DNA of 64,000 bases from Palsa-744 sp036498265 (GCA_036498265.1 DASYFT010000005.1:290919-354918), one strand, 5' to 3'; shown: positions 8,582 through 17,283, counted from the first letter of the stretch. The notes: generated by a model from the letters alone, not told the origin. A program made the numbers and translations.

Positions 8582-10414
8582 GTGAGACGGATCAGCAGAC
8601 AGCGACGTAAGGCCTTTGCCCTGGTGGCCGTCGCGCTGCTGGCCGGCGGACTCGGAGTGCTCGCATACGCGACGCACGCGCTGCGACGGAGCGAACTGCA
8701 GACGATCGATGCGCGCTTCTCGATCCGCGGCACGCAGCGCCCGCCCCGCGACGTGGTGCTGGTCGAGATAGACAACGCAACGCTCCAGGAACTGTCGCGC
8801 CTGCACATGCACTCCGAGTTCCCGTTCCCGCGCAGGTATCACGCCAAGGTGATCGACGAGCTGCGGAGCGCCGGAGCAAAGGCGATCGCGATGGACCTCG
8901 AGTTCTCACGCGAAACCGACGTCGCCGACGACAACGCGCTCATCGAAGCGATCGGGAGGGCCCATGGGAAGGTCGTGCTGGCGGCCACCGAAGTGGCTCC
9001 CGGCGGTCACACGAACGTGCTCGGGGGAGGCAAGCTGCTGGAAGAACTGGGGGCCCGCGCCGCCGAGGTGCGGCTGATCGTCGATCCGGACGGCTCGACC
9101 CGCCGCTTCGGCTACTCCTACAACGGCCTTCGGAGCTTCCCCGTCGTCAGCGCCGAAACTGCGACCGGGCACGCGATCGCGGCCTCGCGCTTCGGGAGCG
9201 GCACGCTTCCGATCGACTTCGTCGGGCCGCCCGAAACGATCACCGCGGTCTCCTACTACAAGGTCCTGCTCGGCCAGGTGCCGCCCGGCTTCTTCCGCGA
9301 CAAGATCGTGATCGTGGGCGCCTCGGCCCCGATCCTCCAGGACGCGCACGTCAGCGCCACCAGCGGCAGCGGTCAGATGCCGGGCCCGGAGATAATGGCC
9401 AATGCGACCAGCACGCTGCTGCGCGGCGTGCCCCTGAAGGACGTCTCCGGCGTCGTCAACCTGGGGCTGGTCCTCCTGCTCGGCATCGCGGTCCCGCTCG
9501 GCAGCATGCGCCTGCGACGCCGGCGTTCGCTCCTCGATGCGCTCGCGCTGGCGATCGTCTTCACCGTGGCCACCCAGATCGCGTTCAACGACGGGGTGAT
9601 CGTCTCGTTCGTCTACCCGCTGCTCGCCCTGGTGCTCGGCGTGCTAGGCACGCTGGCGGTGCTCTACGTGATGGAGGCGATGGAGCGGGAGCGGGTGCGC
9701 GACATGTTCTCCCGCTTCGTGCCCGCCGGCGTGGTCGACGAGGTGCTCGCCAGCGCGGATGAGAACCTTCGGCTCGGCGGCGTGGAACGCGACTGCACCG
9801 TCCTGTTCTCCGACCTGCGGGGCTTCACGACGTTCTCCGAGAACCAGCCGGCCGCCCGCGTGATCGAAGTCATCAACCACTACCTCAACGAGATGACCGA
9901 GGCGATCCTGGAGGCCGGCGGGACCCTCATCTCCTACATGGGCGACGGGATCATGGCCCTGTTCGGTGCGCCGCTCGCGCAGGAGGACCACGCCGATCGC
10001 GCGCTGGCGGCGGCACGCGAGATGGTCGGTCCGCGACTCGCCCAGTTCAACGCATGGCTCGCCGAGGAGGGCTTCGAGCACAGCTTCGAAATGGGGGTCG
10101 GGCTCAACAGCGGAGTGGTCATGGCCGGCAACGTCGGATCGTCACAGCGCGTGGAGTACACGGCGATCGGCGACACCACCAACACGGCCTCGCGCCTCGA
10201 GGGGATGACGAAGGACAGCGAGGCGATGCTGTTCGTCTCGGCGACCACGCGGGAACGGCTCACCAGATCCGGCCAGGAGCTGTCGCTGGTGGGCGAGGTG
10301 AGCATTCGAGGTCGCACGGGCACGCTCGCCGTGTGGACGATCTGGCCGGAGGGGGCTGTTGCCGCTGAGGGCGTCACGGCGGAGGATCGCGCAGAGGGTC
10401 GCTCGCCCGTCTGA
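8582..10414 (+). CDS. CHASE2-domain adenylate/guanylate cyclase (class III), membrane bound
   Basis: 610 residues. An N-terminal membrane segment (about residues 10-30) is followed by an extracytoplasmic CHASE2 sensor (about 35-290, with VLVEIDNATLQEL and PIDFVGPP), three close membrane helices (about 295-370), then a class III cyclase catalytic domain. Catalytic features are intact: metal-binding Asp in FSDLRGFT, GDGIMALFG, and the late YTAIGDTTNTASRLE with the Asn/Arg transition-state residues. It should make cyclic nucleotide from NTP in response to an outside signal. Possible receivers in the window are the cNMP-binding patatins at 41071 and 42867. Start GTG 8582 has GGGGGA upstream. Confidence 0.93.
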   Translation: MRRISRQRRKAFALVAVALLAGGLGVLAYATHALRRSELQTIDARFSIRGTQRPPRDVVLVEIDNATLQELSRLHMHSEFPFPRRYHAKVIDELRSAGAKAIAMDLEFSRETDVADDNALIEAIGRAHGKVVLAATEVAPGGHTNVLGGGKLLEELGARAAEVRLIVDPDGSTRRFGYSYNGLRSFPVVSAETATGHAIAASRFGSGTLPIDFVGPPETITAVSYYKVLLGQVPPGFFRDKIVIVGASAPILQDAHVSATSGSGQMPGPEIMANATSTLLRGVPLKDVSGVVNLGLVLLLGIAVPLGSMRLRRRRSLLDALALAIVFTVATQIAFNDGVIVSFVYPLLALVLGVLGTLAVLYVMEAMERERVRDMFSRFVPAGVVDEVLASADENLRLGGVERDCTVLFSDLRGFTTFSENQPAARVIEVINHYLNEMTEAILEAGGTLISYMGDGIMALFGAPLAQEDHADRALAAAREMVGPRLAQFNAWLAEEGFEHSFEMGVGLNSGVVMAGNVGSSQRVEYTAIGDTTNTASRLEGMTKDSEAMLFVSATTRERLTRSGQELSLVGEVSIRGRTGTLAVWTIWPEGAVAAEGVTAEDRAEGRSPV

Positions 10415-10443
10415 CGGGGGTGGAGTCCGAGCGCCGGTGGGCG

Positions 10444-10449
10444 TAAGCT
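10444..10449 (+). promoter_or_regulatory. Candidate -10 box of uspA-like gene
   Basis: TAAGCT lies 39 nt before GTG 10489, leaving room for the ribosome site near 10476-10483. About 20 nt upstream is a GGGGGTGG stretch that only partly resembles the GNYGATG box described for other stress genes here. Confidence 0.35.
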
Positions 10450-10488
10450 AGGGCGGGTTCCGAGTACCGCGGCCGAGGAGGGCGAGTC

Positions 10489-10986
10489 GTGTATTCATCG
10501 ATAGTCGTGGGCACCGACGGGTCAGAGACAGCGCGGCGGGCAGTCGAGGAGGCGATCAGGCTCGCGAGTGCGCTCGGGGGGATGCTGCACGTCGTCTCCG
10601 CCTATGAGCCCGTGCGTGGAACGCGGATCGCCGGCGCGCCGGAGGCGGCGGCGAAGGTGTGGGCCGTGGCGCCTGACGCAGAGGTTCAGCGAGTCGTCGA
10701 GGAGGCGATGGCGGACGCGCGCGTCCACGGCATCAAGGCCAGGTCGCACACGCTCACCGGTCACCCGGCCGATGCGCTGCTCGAGGTTGCCGCGCAGGAG
10801 AGCGCGGACCTCATCGTCGTCGGGAACCGAGGGATGCACGGGGTCAAGCGGGTGCTCGGCAGCGTGCCGAACAAGGTCTCGCACCACGCACGCTGCAGTG
10901 TTCTGATCGCATGCACCGAAGATGCGCGGGTCCTCGGCGACGAGCCCCTGGGGGCGCAGTCGCATGACTCCGCGACGGTGAGCTGA
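10489..10986 (+). CDS. Universal stress protein, UspA family
   Basis: 165 residues, one Usp domain. The start IVVGTDGSETARRAVEEAIR and the ATP-binding motif GNRGMHGVKRVLGSVPNKV (G-2x-G-9x-G-S/T type) are both present, so this is likely an ATP-binding Usp. A GAGGAGGG ribosome site precedes GTG 10489. The tail of about 20 residues after VLIACTED is unusual and low in structure. Usp proteins act in the cytosol during stress or dormancy; the specific client is unknown. Confidence 0.9.
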   Translation: MYSSIVVGTDGSETARRAVEEAIRLASALGGMLHVVSAYEPVRGTRIAGAPEAAAKVWAVAPDAEVQRVVEEAMADARVHGIKARSHTLTGHPADALLEVAAQESADLIVVGNRGMHGVKRVLGSVPNKVSHHARCSVLIACTEDARVLGDEPLGAQSHDSATVS

Positions 10987-11040
10987 GCCGCTCTACAGCT
11001 CCCGCGCGGCACGACAGCCGCTCGTCCCGCAATGAGCGCC

Positions 11041-11619
11041 TCAGCGCTGCGCGGTGACTTCTTCGAGCACGCGACCGCCGTTGGCGGCGCTCACGCGCAG
11101 CCTCGCCGCCGGCGTGAGCGTGTCGAGCTCGCGCTCCACGAGCTTGCCGTTGATGAGCGCGATCGGTGTGTTCTCCGGGTCGATCGTGAGCGAGTTGGCC
11201 AGCCGCCAGAGCTCGTCCCAGCGATCGCTGCCGGCATCGACCTGGTGAGCGCCTGGGTCCGCGTGATCGAGGACCGCGATCAGGTGGCGCCCGAAGCGCC
11301 GGCGCTCCTCGAGCGGTGCCTGTCTGTCCAGTCGCTGCGCCATGGCTCGAACCGCCGCGCCCCAGCGCGGGTCATCGACGTCCTCGAGATGAAGCGGCCG
11401 GGGCCGGACGGGCCAGATGGCGCTCGGCGCCATGCCGAGAGCGCGCGCGATACGAACCCTCGTCCGCGGTCGAGGCCTGAGGACGCGACCCGACTCGACG
11501 CCTGCCCAGGTGGCGCGCGGAAGTCCCGCCGCTCCGCAGGCCTCGGCCCGGGTGAGACCGCGTGCGAGACGGAGGCGCTCGATGACTTTGGCCGGACGAT
11601 CCATGCCGATCGCGAACAT
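11041..11619 (-). CDS. XRE-family transcriptional regulator
   Basis: About 192 residues from ATG 11619 (ATG 11622 and ATG 11604 also possible; no clear ribosome site). An N-terminal HTH of the XRE type is seen at KVIERLRLARGLTRAEACGA followed by LPRATWAGVESGR. The C-terminal half is not recognised; it includes RWDELWRLANSLTIDPENTP. It lies downstream of and in the same direction as the yceI-like gene, which it overlaps not at all (47 nt gap), so it may be the regulator of that operon and act at the paired 9-bp repeats at 12307-12336. Confidence 0.8.
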   Translation of the reverse strand: MFAIGMDRPAKVIERLRLARGLTRAEACGAAGLPRATWAGVESGRVLRPRPRTRVRIARALGMAPSAIWPVRPRPLHLEDVDDPRWGAAVRAMAQRLDRQAPLEERRRFGRHLIAVLDHADPGAHQVDAGSDRWDELWRLANSLTIDPENTPIALINGKLVERELDTLTPAARLRVSAANGGRVLEEVTAQR

Positions 11620-11666
11620 CATGGACGGCCCGGCGGACGGCACCGGGCGACACGGTGCCGGTGGGG

Positions 11667-12278
11667 CTACCGCAGGTCCTCGTCGAGGACCGCCTCGAGG
11701 TCGAGCGCGATCTCGATCGTGCTCCCCGTGACACGGTTGGCGTTCGAGCTCTCCGCGGCAGCCTCGACCACCTCGAAGTCCTGGCGCCTGATCACTCCAT
11801 CCGCCCTCAGGCCGAGGCGCGTGGACGTCCCCTCCCCGTCGTCGCCGGCGGAGATCGGCGCCTCCCACCGGCCGAGGTAGGACAGCTCCATCGGCACGTG
11901 GCGGCTCGTCCCGCGAAGGCTCAGCACGACGTCGGCCCGGAAGCTGCTCTGCCCGGTGCGCTCGCAGACGCGCGCCGCGAAGTCGATCGTGGGATGGTGG
12001 CGCGGGTCCAGGAAGTCGGCGGCGCGCAGCTCGGTGTTGAGACGCGGCTCACCGGCGTGCAGGCTCGCCACGTCGATCTCACCCACGCAGCTGGCGCTGA
12101 GGGGTTCGTCGAGGTCCCAGTAGAGAGTTCCGCGAACATCGCTGAAGCAGCCCTTCACCCAGATCGCCCCCATCCGCCGGGCGCAGAAGCTCACGTTGCT
12201 GCGGTTCGGATCGAAGCCCCAGCTCGGCAGCCCAACTGTGTCCGGCGAACTTCTGGTGGGTGAGCTGAAGACAGCCAT
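11667..12278 (-). CDS. YceI-like lipid-binding domain protein
   Basis: 203 residues with the YceI layout: WGFDPNRSNVSFCARRM, FSDVRGTLYWDLDEP, DVASLHAGEPRLNTELRAAD, HPTIDFAARV, then ELSYLGRW. YceI proteins are small beta-barrels that bind polyisoprenoid or other hydrophobic ligands. There is no signal peptide here, so it is probably cytosolic, unlike E. coli YceI. ATG 12278 has a good GGAGG site. It heads a likely two-gene operon with the XRE regulator. Confidence 0.85.
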   Translation of the reverse strand: MAVFSSPTRSSPDTVGLPSWGFDPNRSNVSFCARRMGAIWVKGCFSDVRGTLYWDLDEPLSASCVGEIDVASLHAGEPRLNTELRAADFLDPRHHPTIDFAARVCERTGQSSFRADVVLSLRGTSRHVPMELSYLGRWEAPISAGDDGEGTSTRLGLRADGVIRRQDFEVVEAAAESSNANRVTGSTIEIALDLEAVLDEDLR

Positions 12279-12306
12279 CGGTCACCTCCAAGAGCCCCGA
12301 TCTCGA

Positions 12307-12336
12307 GGTTCACACCTGTTTACCCGTGGTTCACAC
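12307..12336 (-). promoter_or_regulatory. Paired 9-bp direct repeats upstream of yceI-like gene
   Basis: GGTTCACAC occurs at 12307-12315 and again at 12328-12336, with starts exactly 21 bp apart (two helical turns). The pair lies 29-58 nt upstream of the yceI-like start, a normal operator position. The XRE protein in the same operon is the obvious candidate binder. Confidence 0.5.
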
Positions 12337-12501
12337 GTTACAGGCGGGTCAGGACGCTCCGTGTGAGATTGCGCACAGGGGCCTTGCGGTCAGGGCGGTC
12401 ACCGGGGTAGGCTGGGCAGAGCAGTAACGGATTCACTCTTGATCGCTTGTCGGGGGGCTTGAAGATGGGGATCGGTCTGGACGCGCGAGCGGGGTCGGGC
12501 A

Positions 12502-13608
12502 ATGCCGTATGACGACGTTCTGCAACCGCCTGAGATCGTCGCCGCATTCGGGGCAGATGACTCCGCGTCCACCCAGGCCAGCGCCGCGGCGCTGCTGACA
12601 CTCGGCTGGCAGCTGAGCGATCAGGCAGGCCGCGAGGACGTCCTGGCGCAGGACGAGGCGAGTTACCTGATCGACGGCCTCGGAGGGCCGCCCCCAGCTC
12701 GCACGCCGGTCCCGAGAGACATGGCGCGAGGCGTCCTCGACGACGTCGGTGCGGGGATCGGCGATGTCGAGCGGCCGAGCGGGGCGATCCGCCAACGGTT
12801 GATCGAGCGCTATCGGGAGCAGCCCAGCGCTGCCCTGGCGGCCGGCCTGTTCGAGGCGTGCCTGCGTCACGACGACGAGCTGGTCCGCGTGGCATCCGCC
12901 TCCTCGTACATGGAGATCGCCACGGAGGTGGCAGATCTTCTCGAGGTGCTCGCCGGCGGCACACGAAGCGATGAGCTGCTGGTACGCGATGTCGCCGCCA
13001 CCGCTCTAGGTCGCGTCGCCCCGGAGCACCCCGCACTCGACAACCCGTGGCAGGCGGAAGCCGGGCAGGCGAGCCCGTCTCCGTTGCAGACGTCGCTGAT
13101 CGTGCACGGCACGTTCGCCAAAGACGCCTCCTGGTGGCAGCCGGGCGGGGACTTTCACACCTTCATCCTCGACGACGTTTGGAGCGACCTCTATGCAAAG
13201 CCGGACTGCTTCGGTTGGTCGGGCGGCTACAGCCAGGCGGCGAGAGCCCTCGCCGCCGAACAGCTCGTCGCCTGGATCGAAACGCGGGAAGGCCGCGACG
13301 TCGGCATCCTCGCCCACAGCCACGGTGGCAACGTGGCGATGCTGGCGACGCATGCGGGCATCAGCGTGGGCACGCTGGTCCTGCTGAGCGTCCCGGTTCA
13401 CTGGAGCACCTACTCACCGCAGTTCAGCCAGGTGGCGAGATGCGTCTCCTTCCGCGTCAAAATGGACCTCGTGATCCTCGCCGACTTCGGCGGCCAGCGC
13501 TTCGAAGACCCGCGAATCAGCGAGCACGTGCTGCCGATCTGGTTCAAGCACCCGGCGACACACGAACCCGCCACCTGGCAGACCTACGACCTGAGCCAGT
13601 ACCTCTGA
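12502..13608 (+). CDS. Alpha/beta-hydrolase fold protein with helical N-terminal region
   Basis: 368 residues. The C-terminal half has the oxyanion segment SLIVHGTFAKDASWW and the nucleophile elbow LAHSHGGNVAML (GxSxG form with HSHGG), so a serine hydrolase of the lipase/esterase type is likely. The N-terminal 190 residues are helical with repeated RDVAATALGRV-like units, resembling HEAT repeats. No signal peptide. A TAGGCT box lies about 90 nt upstream. The leaderless HEAT-like gene at 13635 follows 26 nt after the stop. Substrate unknown. Confidence 0.7.
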   Translation: MPYDDVLQPPEIVAAFGADDSASTQASAAALLTLGWQLSDQAGREDVLAQDEASYLIDGLGGPPPARTPVPRDMARGVLDDVGAGIGDVERPSGAIRQRLIERYREQPSAALAAGLFEACLRHDDELVRVASASSYMEIATEVADLLEVLAGGTRSDELLVRDVAATALGRVAPEHPALDNPWQAEAGQASPSPLQTSLIVHGTFAKDASWWQPGGDFHTFILDDVWSDLYAKPDCFGWSGGYSQAARALAAEQLVAWIETREGRDVGILAHSHGGNVAMLATHAGISVGTLVLLSVPVHWSTYSPQFSQVARCVSFRVKMDLVILADFGGQRFEDPRISEHVLPIWFKHPATHEPATWQTYDLSQYL

Positions 13609-13622
13609 ATCGAGCCCGGCGC

Positions 13623-13634
13623 TAACGTGGGGCC
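13623..13634 (+). promoter_or_regulatory. Leaderless -10 box of small HEAT-like gene
   Basis: TAACGT (13623-13628), 6 nt, GTG 13635. Confidence 0.45.
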
Positions 13635-13982
13635 GTGGGTCCCCTGCGCTTCGGAGCACTGCTCGGCTACCGGGCCGCCCTCGGGCTCGCCGGATCCCGA
13701 TCCGCCGCCTCGAAGCTGATTGCCGGGCTGGGCTCCGAGGAGGAAGACGTGCGGGTCACCTCCGGGATGCTCCTGACCCGCGCCGGGCGTCGCGCCGAGC
13801 CATATCTGGTGGAGGCGCTGAGACGGGGTGAGAACGTGCCGGCCATCCTGGAGGTGCTCGGCAGCATCGGCGACAGCGCCATGGAAGGCGAGGTCGAGCG
13901 GTTCATCGACGACCCGGATCCGCGAGTCGCCCGAGCCGCTGCCGACGCCAGCCAGCTGATCCGGCTGGAGCGCGGGGGCTAG
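13635..13982 (+). CDS. Small HEAT-repeat-like protein
   Basis: 115 residues made of about three helical hairpins, e.g. DVRVTSGMLLTRAGRRAEPY, PAILEVLGSIGD and DPRVARAAADASQLI. HEAT repeats bind proteins; no enzymatic motif is seen. It begins at GTG 13635 directly after a TAACGT box and lies just downstream of the hydrolase whose N-terminus is also HEAT-like, so they may work together. Confidence 0.65.
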   Translation: MGPLRFGALLGYRAALGLAGSRSAASKLIAGLGSEEEDVRVTSGMLLTRAGRRAEPYLVEALRRGENVPAILEVLGSIGDSAMEGEVERFIDDPDPRVARAAADASQLIRLERGG

Positions 13983-14216
13983 CAGCGGGTACGCGCCGGC
14001 GGCGGACCTGTTGCCGGGCGTCCGGAGGTGATGCGAGGCGATCATCAGTGCGGCCGGATCGCGCAATTCGGCCAGAGACCCACCCACGGCTCACGCGTCC
14101 TGGTATGCCTCATTCGTGGGGGTGAACAGAGGATGCGCCGGCCCCGGCACGAAAGAGGTGGCCTCGGTTTGCCCACCGGGCCGCGGGGTACTCGGTTGGA
14201 CCGGAGGAGAGATCAC

Positions 14217-14711
14217 GTGCTGCGATTGAAATGCCTGGCCTGCGGTCTGACGGTGCCCTACAAGGGCTCCGAGGGCGATCTCTGCCCGCGTTGCCTCGTC
14301 CGCGACGAAGAGGCCGTCGCGCTGATCCAGGTGAGCGATCAGGTGTCCGCCGTGGCCACCGGCACGATGGGACGACTTCGCGTCTACACCAGGGTCAAGC
14401 AGGACCGGCACACGATCTTCCTGAGCGGCGAAGTCGACGTCTCCTCTGCGCAGATGCTCGAAGAAGCCATCACGGAGGCATGCGAAGCGGGCGCCAAGGA
14501 GATCCTGCTCGACATGGCCGGCGTCGAGTTCATGGACTCCACCGGTCTCAGAGCGATCCTCCACGGCAAAACGATGTGCGAGAAACAGCAGCGCGAGTAC
14601 CGGCTGACACCCGGACAGCGGCCGGTCGAGCAGACGCTTGCGATGACAGGCGTGCGGGCGAAACTCCAGGCCCGCAGGATCGCCAGGCGCCCCATCGCGG
14701 ATAGCCGTTAG
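14217..14711 (+). CDS. Zinc-ribbon plus STAS domain protein (anti-sigma factor antagonist-like)
   Basis: About 164 residues from GTG 14217, preceded by GGAGGAGAG. Cys6, Cys9, Cys23 and Cys26 (CLACG ... CPRC) form a four-cysteine zinc ribbon. A STAS domain follows at about 60-150 with HTIFLSGEVDVSSAQMLEEA and the phospho-acceptor motif MDSTGLRAIL. STAS antagonists release sigma factors when unphosphorylated; the Ser of MDSTGL is the usual kinase target. Joining it to a zinc ribbon is unusual. No cognate anti-sigma kinase is encoded nearby. Confidence 0.8.
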   Translation: MLRLKCLACGLTVPYKGSEGDLCPRCLVRDEEAVALIQVSDQVSAVATGTMGRLRVYTRVKQDRHTIFLSGEVDVSSAQMLEEAITEACEAGAKEILLDMAGVEFMDSTGLRAILHGKTMCEKQQREYRLTPGQRPVEQTLAMTGVRAKLQARRIARRPIADSR

Positions 14712-14787
14712 CTGCTTGAAACCGCTCGCGGTGGGGTAAGGCATGCGGCGGTGGAGTCGTATGGGACGCAGCGGGAGGAGTGAGCCA

Positions 14788-15036
14788 GTGACGAGCGATG
14801 TCAGGGTGAAGCGGGCAGCGGAGCGGGTCACGCTCGCGTGCAGGGCTCTGTCGGCGGCGGCAAACGACCTGCGTGTCGCCCACAAGCAGACACAGGCGAG
14901 CGCCGTAGATGATGCGGCGCAGTCGCTCGAAGTCGAGACCGAGCGCGTCTGCCAGCTCGCCGAGGAGCTCGAGAGCTTCGCGATGGCTCTCAGCCTCTCG
15001 CCACAGCTGGTAGGCGCGAGCGCGCCTCAGCACTGA
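14788..15036 (+). CDS. Small helical hypothetical protein
   Basis: About 82 residues from GTG 14788, which follows GGGAGGAG by 7 nt. The sequence is one long amphipathic helical stretch (RAAERVTLACRALSAAAND, then EVETERVCQLAEELESF), probably a helical hairpin. Not recognised. A reverse-strand frame covers the same bases but lacks a ribosome site. Confidence 0.45.
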   Translation: MTSDVRVKRAAERVTLACRALSAAANDLRVAHKQTQASAVDDAAQSLEVETERVCQLAEELESFAMALSLSPQLVGASAPQH

Positions 15037-15059
15037 CGCCGTGCTCTAGGGCATGTGCT

Positions 15060-15674
15060 CTAAGGAGCCAGGCGATCGATCGCCCAGCTCCCGCCCGTTC
15101 GGCGATAGCGCAGCCGGTCGTGCAGACGATCCTCGCGCTGTTGCCAGAACTCGAAGGAGTCCGGGGTGAGGCGGAAGCCTCCCCAGCCGTCGGGCAGCGG
15201 CGGATCATGGTCCCCGTATCGCTCCCTCAGATCTGCGACGCGGCGCTCGAGCTCGTGACGGCCCTCGATCGTCCGGCTCTGCGGCGAGGCCAGGGCGCTC
15301 AGCTGGCTGCTCCGCGGCCGGCTACGGACGTAGGCCGCCGTCGCGTCGGCGCTCGTGCGCTCCACGCCTCCCTCGATCCGCACCTGGCGCCCCAGCGGAT
15401 CCCAGTGGAACAGCAGAGCGGCCCGCGGGTTCAGCTCGAGCTCGCGGCCCTTGCGGCTGGAGTAGTCGGTGAAGAACACGAACCCGCGCTCGTCGAAGGA
15501 CTTGACGAGCACCATCCGGACCGACGGGGCGCCGTCCGCATCCGCCGTGGCGAGCGCGGCGGCCTGCGGTTCGCGAACGCCTGCTGCCCCGGCCTGTGCG
15601 AACCATGATCCGAACTGGCGCAGCGGATCATCGTCGAGGTCCTCCTCGAGCAGAGGTGTGGAGTGATCGGGCAC
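15060..15674 (-). CDS. pdxH: Pyridoxamine 5'-phosphate oxidase
   Basis: About 204 residues of the FMN-dependent PdxH family, which oxidises pyridoxamine/pyridoxine phosphate to pyridoxal phosphate. Diagnostic segments: SVRMVLVKSFDERGFVFFTD, SRKGRELELNPRAALLFHW, QVRIEGGVER, SQLSALASPQS, and the C-terminal FRLTPDSFEFWQ with RLHDRLRYRR. Length is normal. GTG 15674 is preceded by CAGAAT with 6 nt between, a leaderless arrangement. Confidence 0.93.
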   Translation of the reverse strand: MPDHSTPLLEEDLDDDPLRQFGSWFAQAGAAGVREPQAAALATADADGAPSVRMVLVKSFDERGFVFFTDYSSRKGRELELNPRAALLFHWDPLGRQVRIEGGVERTSADATAAYVRSRPRSSQLSALASPQSRTIEGRHELERRVADLRERYGDHDPPLPDGWGGFRLTPDSFEFWQQREDRLHDRLRYRRTGGSWAIDRLAP

Positions 15675-15686
15675 CGGCCCATTCTG
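15675..15686 (-). promoter_or_regulatory. Leaderless -10 box of pdxH
   Basis: On the reverse strand CAGAAT (15686-15681) is followed by 6 nt and GTG 15674; one base off TANNNT. Confidence 0.35.
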
Positions 15687-15750
15687 CCCGGCAGCACGGT
15701 TGGAGCCCTGAGCGAGGAATCGCCGCCTCCGCACATCACAGGCCGCGCCG

Positions 15751-16641
15751 TCAGGGACCTGAGCCGCGCCCGGCCACGAGCTTGGCACTCAGCTTGACCG
15801 CCCTGACGGCACCCGTGGCGCCCGCCTGGAGCGCGACGCCGACCGCCAGGATGAGGATCCCGGGTATCAGCAGCGCTTGCGAACCCAGCATCAGGAGGCC
15901 GACGCGCCCGAGCAGGTAGGGAGGGGTGCACACGGTCGCCCCGAGGGCTCCGCCGAGCACGGTCGCCGTCAGCTTGTCACGCGTCGAGTAGGTGGTCTTC
16001 ATGCCGATCAGCCGGGACGGCACGGCGACGTAGCAGACCATCATCAGGCCCACCACGATGCCCAGCGACAGCGTGAACCAGGGACGGCCCCACCGCGTCA
16101 CAACCGTCGTCGACAGTCCGAGCAGCAACCCTACGACGCTTCCCGACACGAGGATCGGCACGATGTGCGCCCGCGCCGCTCCGAACGCCGGCCGCACAGC
16201 GGGAGGACGTGGTGCCGCGATCGCAAACGCGAACACGGCGTTCAGGAAGAAGCCGCCGGCGGTGACGGCGACTATCGCCAGGTTGATGGGGATCAGGATC
16301 GGACCTTCGAGCACCTTGAACGACTTGCCGTGGAGCACATGCGCCTTGAGGTCGTACATCGCCAGCCAGATCCACAGCGCCGGCAGAACCTGAACCAGCA
16401 CGAGCCGCCAGTTCGAGAGCAGCACCCGCAACCCGTCGAGCAGCATTGCCAGCGCCCCGACCACGAACGCGATCGGGGCGAGGACACGCCGTGAGCGACT
16501 GAGCTCGAGGATCCTCTCCACGACCTCCTCGTCGTCGTTCTGGATCGCGCGAATGAGTTGCACGATCCGTTCGCGACGTGCGGTTCGGCGTTCTTGTCGT
16601 GCGGCTCGGCGTTCGTGACGGCTCGCACGCGTGAGCTGCAT
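15751..16641 (-). CDS. Integral membrane protein, unknown function
   Basis: 296 residues. The first 30 residues are Arg-rich (RHERRAARQERRTARRERI), then five or six hydrophobic helices follow, e.g. VLAPIAFVVGALAMLLDGL and FTLSLGIVVGLMMVCYVAVP. It reads as a membrane protein of the kind annotated only as conserved in actinobacteria. The start is 7 nt past the stop of the gene at 16649-17176, so the two are probably one operon. Confidence 0.6.
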   Translation of the reverse strand: MQLTRASRHERRAARQERRTARRERIVQLIRAIQNDDEEVVERILELSRSRRVLAPIAFVVGALAMLLDGLRVLLSNWRLVLVQVLPALWIWLAMYDLKAHVLHGKSFKVLEGPILIPINLAIVAVTAGGFFLNAVFAFAIAAPRPPAVRPAFGAARAHIVPILVSGSVVGLLLGLSTTVVTRWGRPWFTLSLGIVVGLMMVCYVAVPSRLIGMKTTYSTRDKLTATVLGGALGATVCTPPYLLGRVGLLMLGSQALLIPGILILAVGVALQAGATGAVRAVKLSAKLVAGRGSGP

Positions 16642-16648
16642 CGCGTGG

Positions 16649-17176
16649 CTAGGGGATGATGTCGAGCGCCGTCTCCGAGCCTCCGGGCTGTGGCGTCGGC
16701 GTCACCACTCGAAGGCGTGGGACTCCGACCGCGCGCGCCGGGCACAGGATGATCTCGAGCGTCGAGCAGTTCTCGAGCTCGATCAGGTGCTCGCCGCTTC
16801 CGTCCTCGAGCGCGCCGTGCTCGACCCTGAAGAGAGATGTCCCGTCGGTCACGTAGGCACCCCCGAGCGGCGCCCAGCCGCTGTGCGCAGAGCTCTCCGC
16901 GGTCGGGGGCGAACTGCCAGCGGAGGGGAGCGAACGCGCTCGCCCGGGGGCAATGCGGCGGAGGAGTCCGAAGAGTCCCCTTCGGCGCAGGCCAGGGCCG
17001 ACACCCTCGGAATCGGTGCGATCCGGACCCGGCGTCAACTCTGCTTCCCGGCGCTCGACGGTCACACGCTCAGGCTGCTCCACTCCATTCGGATCGCCAT
17101 CATCCGTAAGGGGTGATGCCAGCGGCGCCGCGGTTGGTTTACTGGCTGACTCACGTCGATCGGACGGCTTTGCCAT
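16649..17176 (-). CDS. Hypothetical protein with disordered N-terminal half
   Basis: 175 residues. Residues 1-100 are polar, Pro/Arg-rich and likely disordered. Residues 100-175 look folded and beta-rich (GGAYVTDGTSLFRVEHG, HLIELENCSTLEIILC). Not recognised. It precedes the membrane protein gene by 7 nt. Its N-terminal coding part faces the 5' region of the channel gene at 17284. Confidence 0.5.
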   Translation of the reverse strand: MAKPSDRRESASKPTAAPLASPLTDDGDPNGVEQPERVTVERREAELTPGPDRTDSEGVGPGLRRRGLFGLLRRIAPGRARSLPSAGSSPPTAESSAHSGWAPLGGAYVTDGTSLFRVEHGALEDGSGEHLIELENCSTLEIILCPARAVGVPRLRVVTPTPQPGGSETALDIIP

Positions 17177-17283
17177 TACCGGTCGACGTCAATCTCGCGC
17201 TACCACGCACGGTCGAATGCGGTTGCACCAGGCAAGGGGTCACGAACGCGATACTCACGAGCCCCACACCGAAGGCTCTGGAG

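Noticed and set aside
14024..14059. GGAGGTGATG near 14024 as a GNYGATG promoter for the STAS gene
   Set aside because: The hexamer at 20 nt reads CCGGAT, without the conserved A, and lies 160 nt from the start.
17107..17140. GGGGTGATG at 17107 as a promoter for the K+ channel
   Set aside because: The hexamer at the right spacing is TTTACT or TTACTG, a poor match, and the start codon is 177 nt away. Kept out of the seven-site list.
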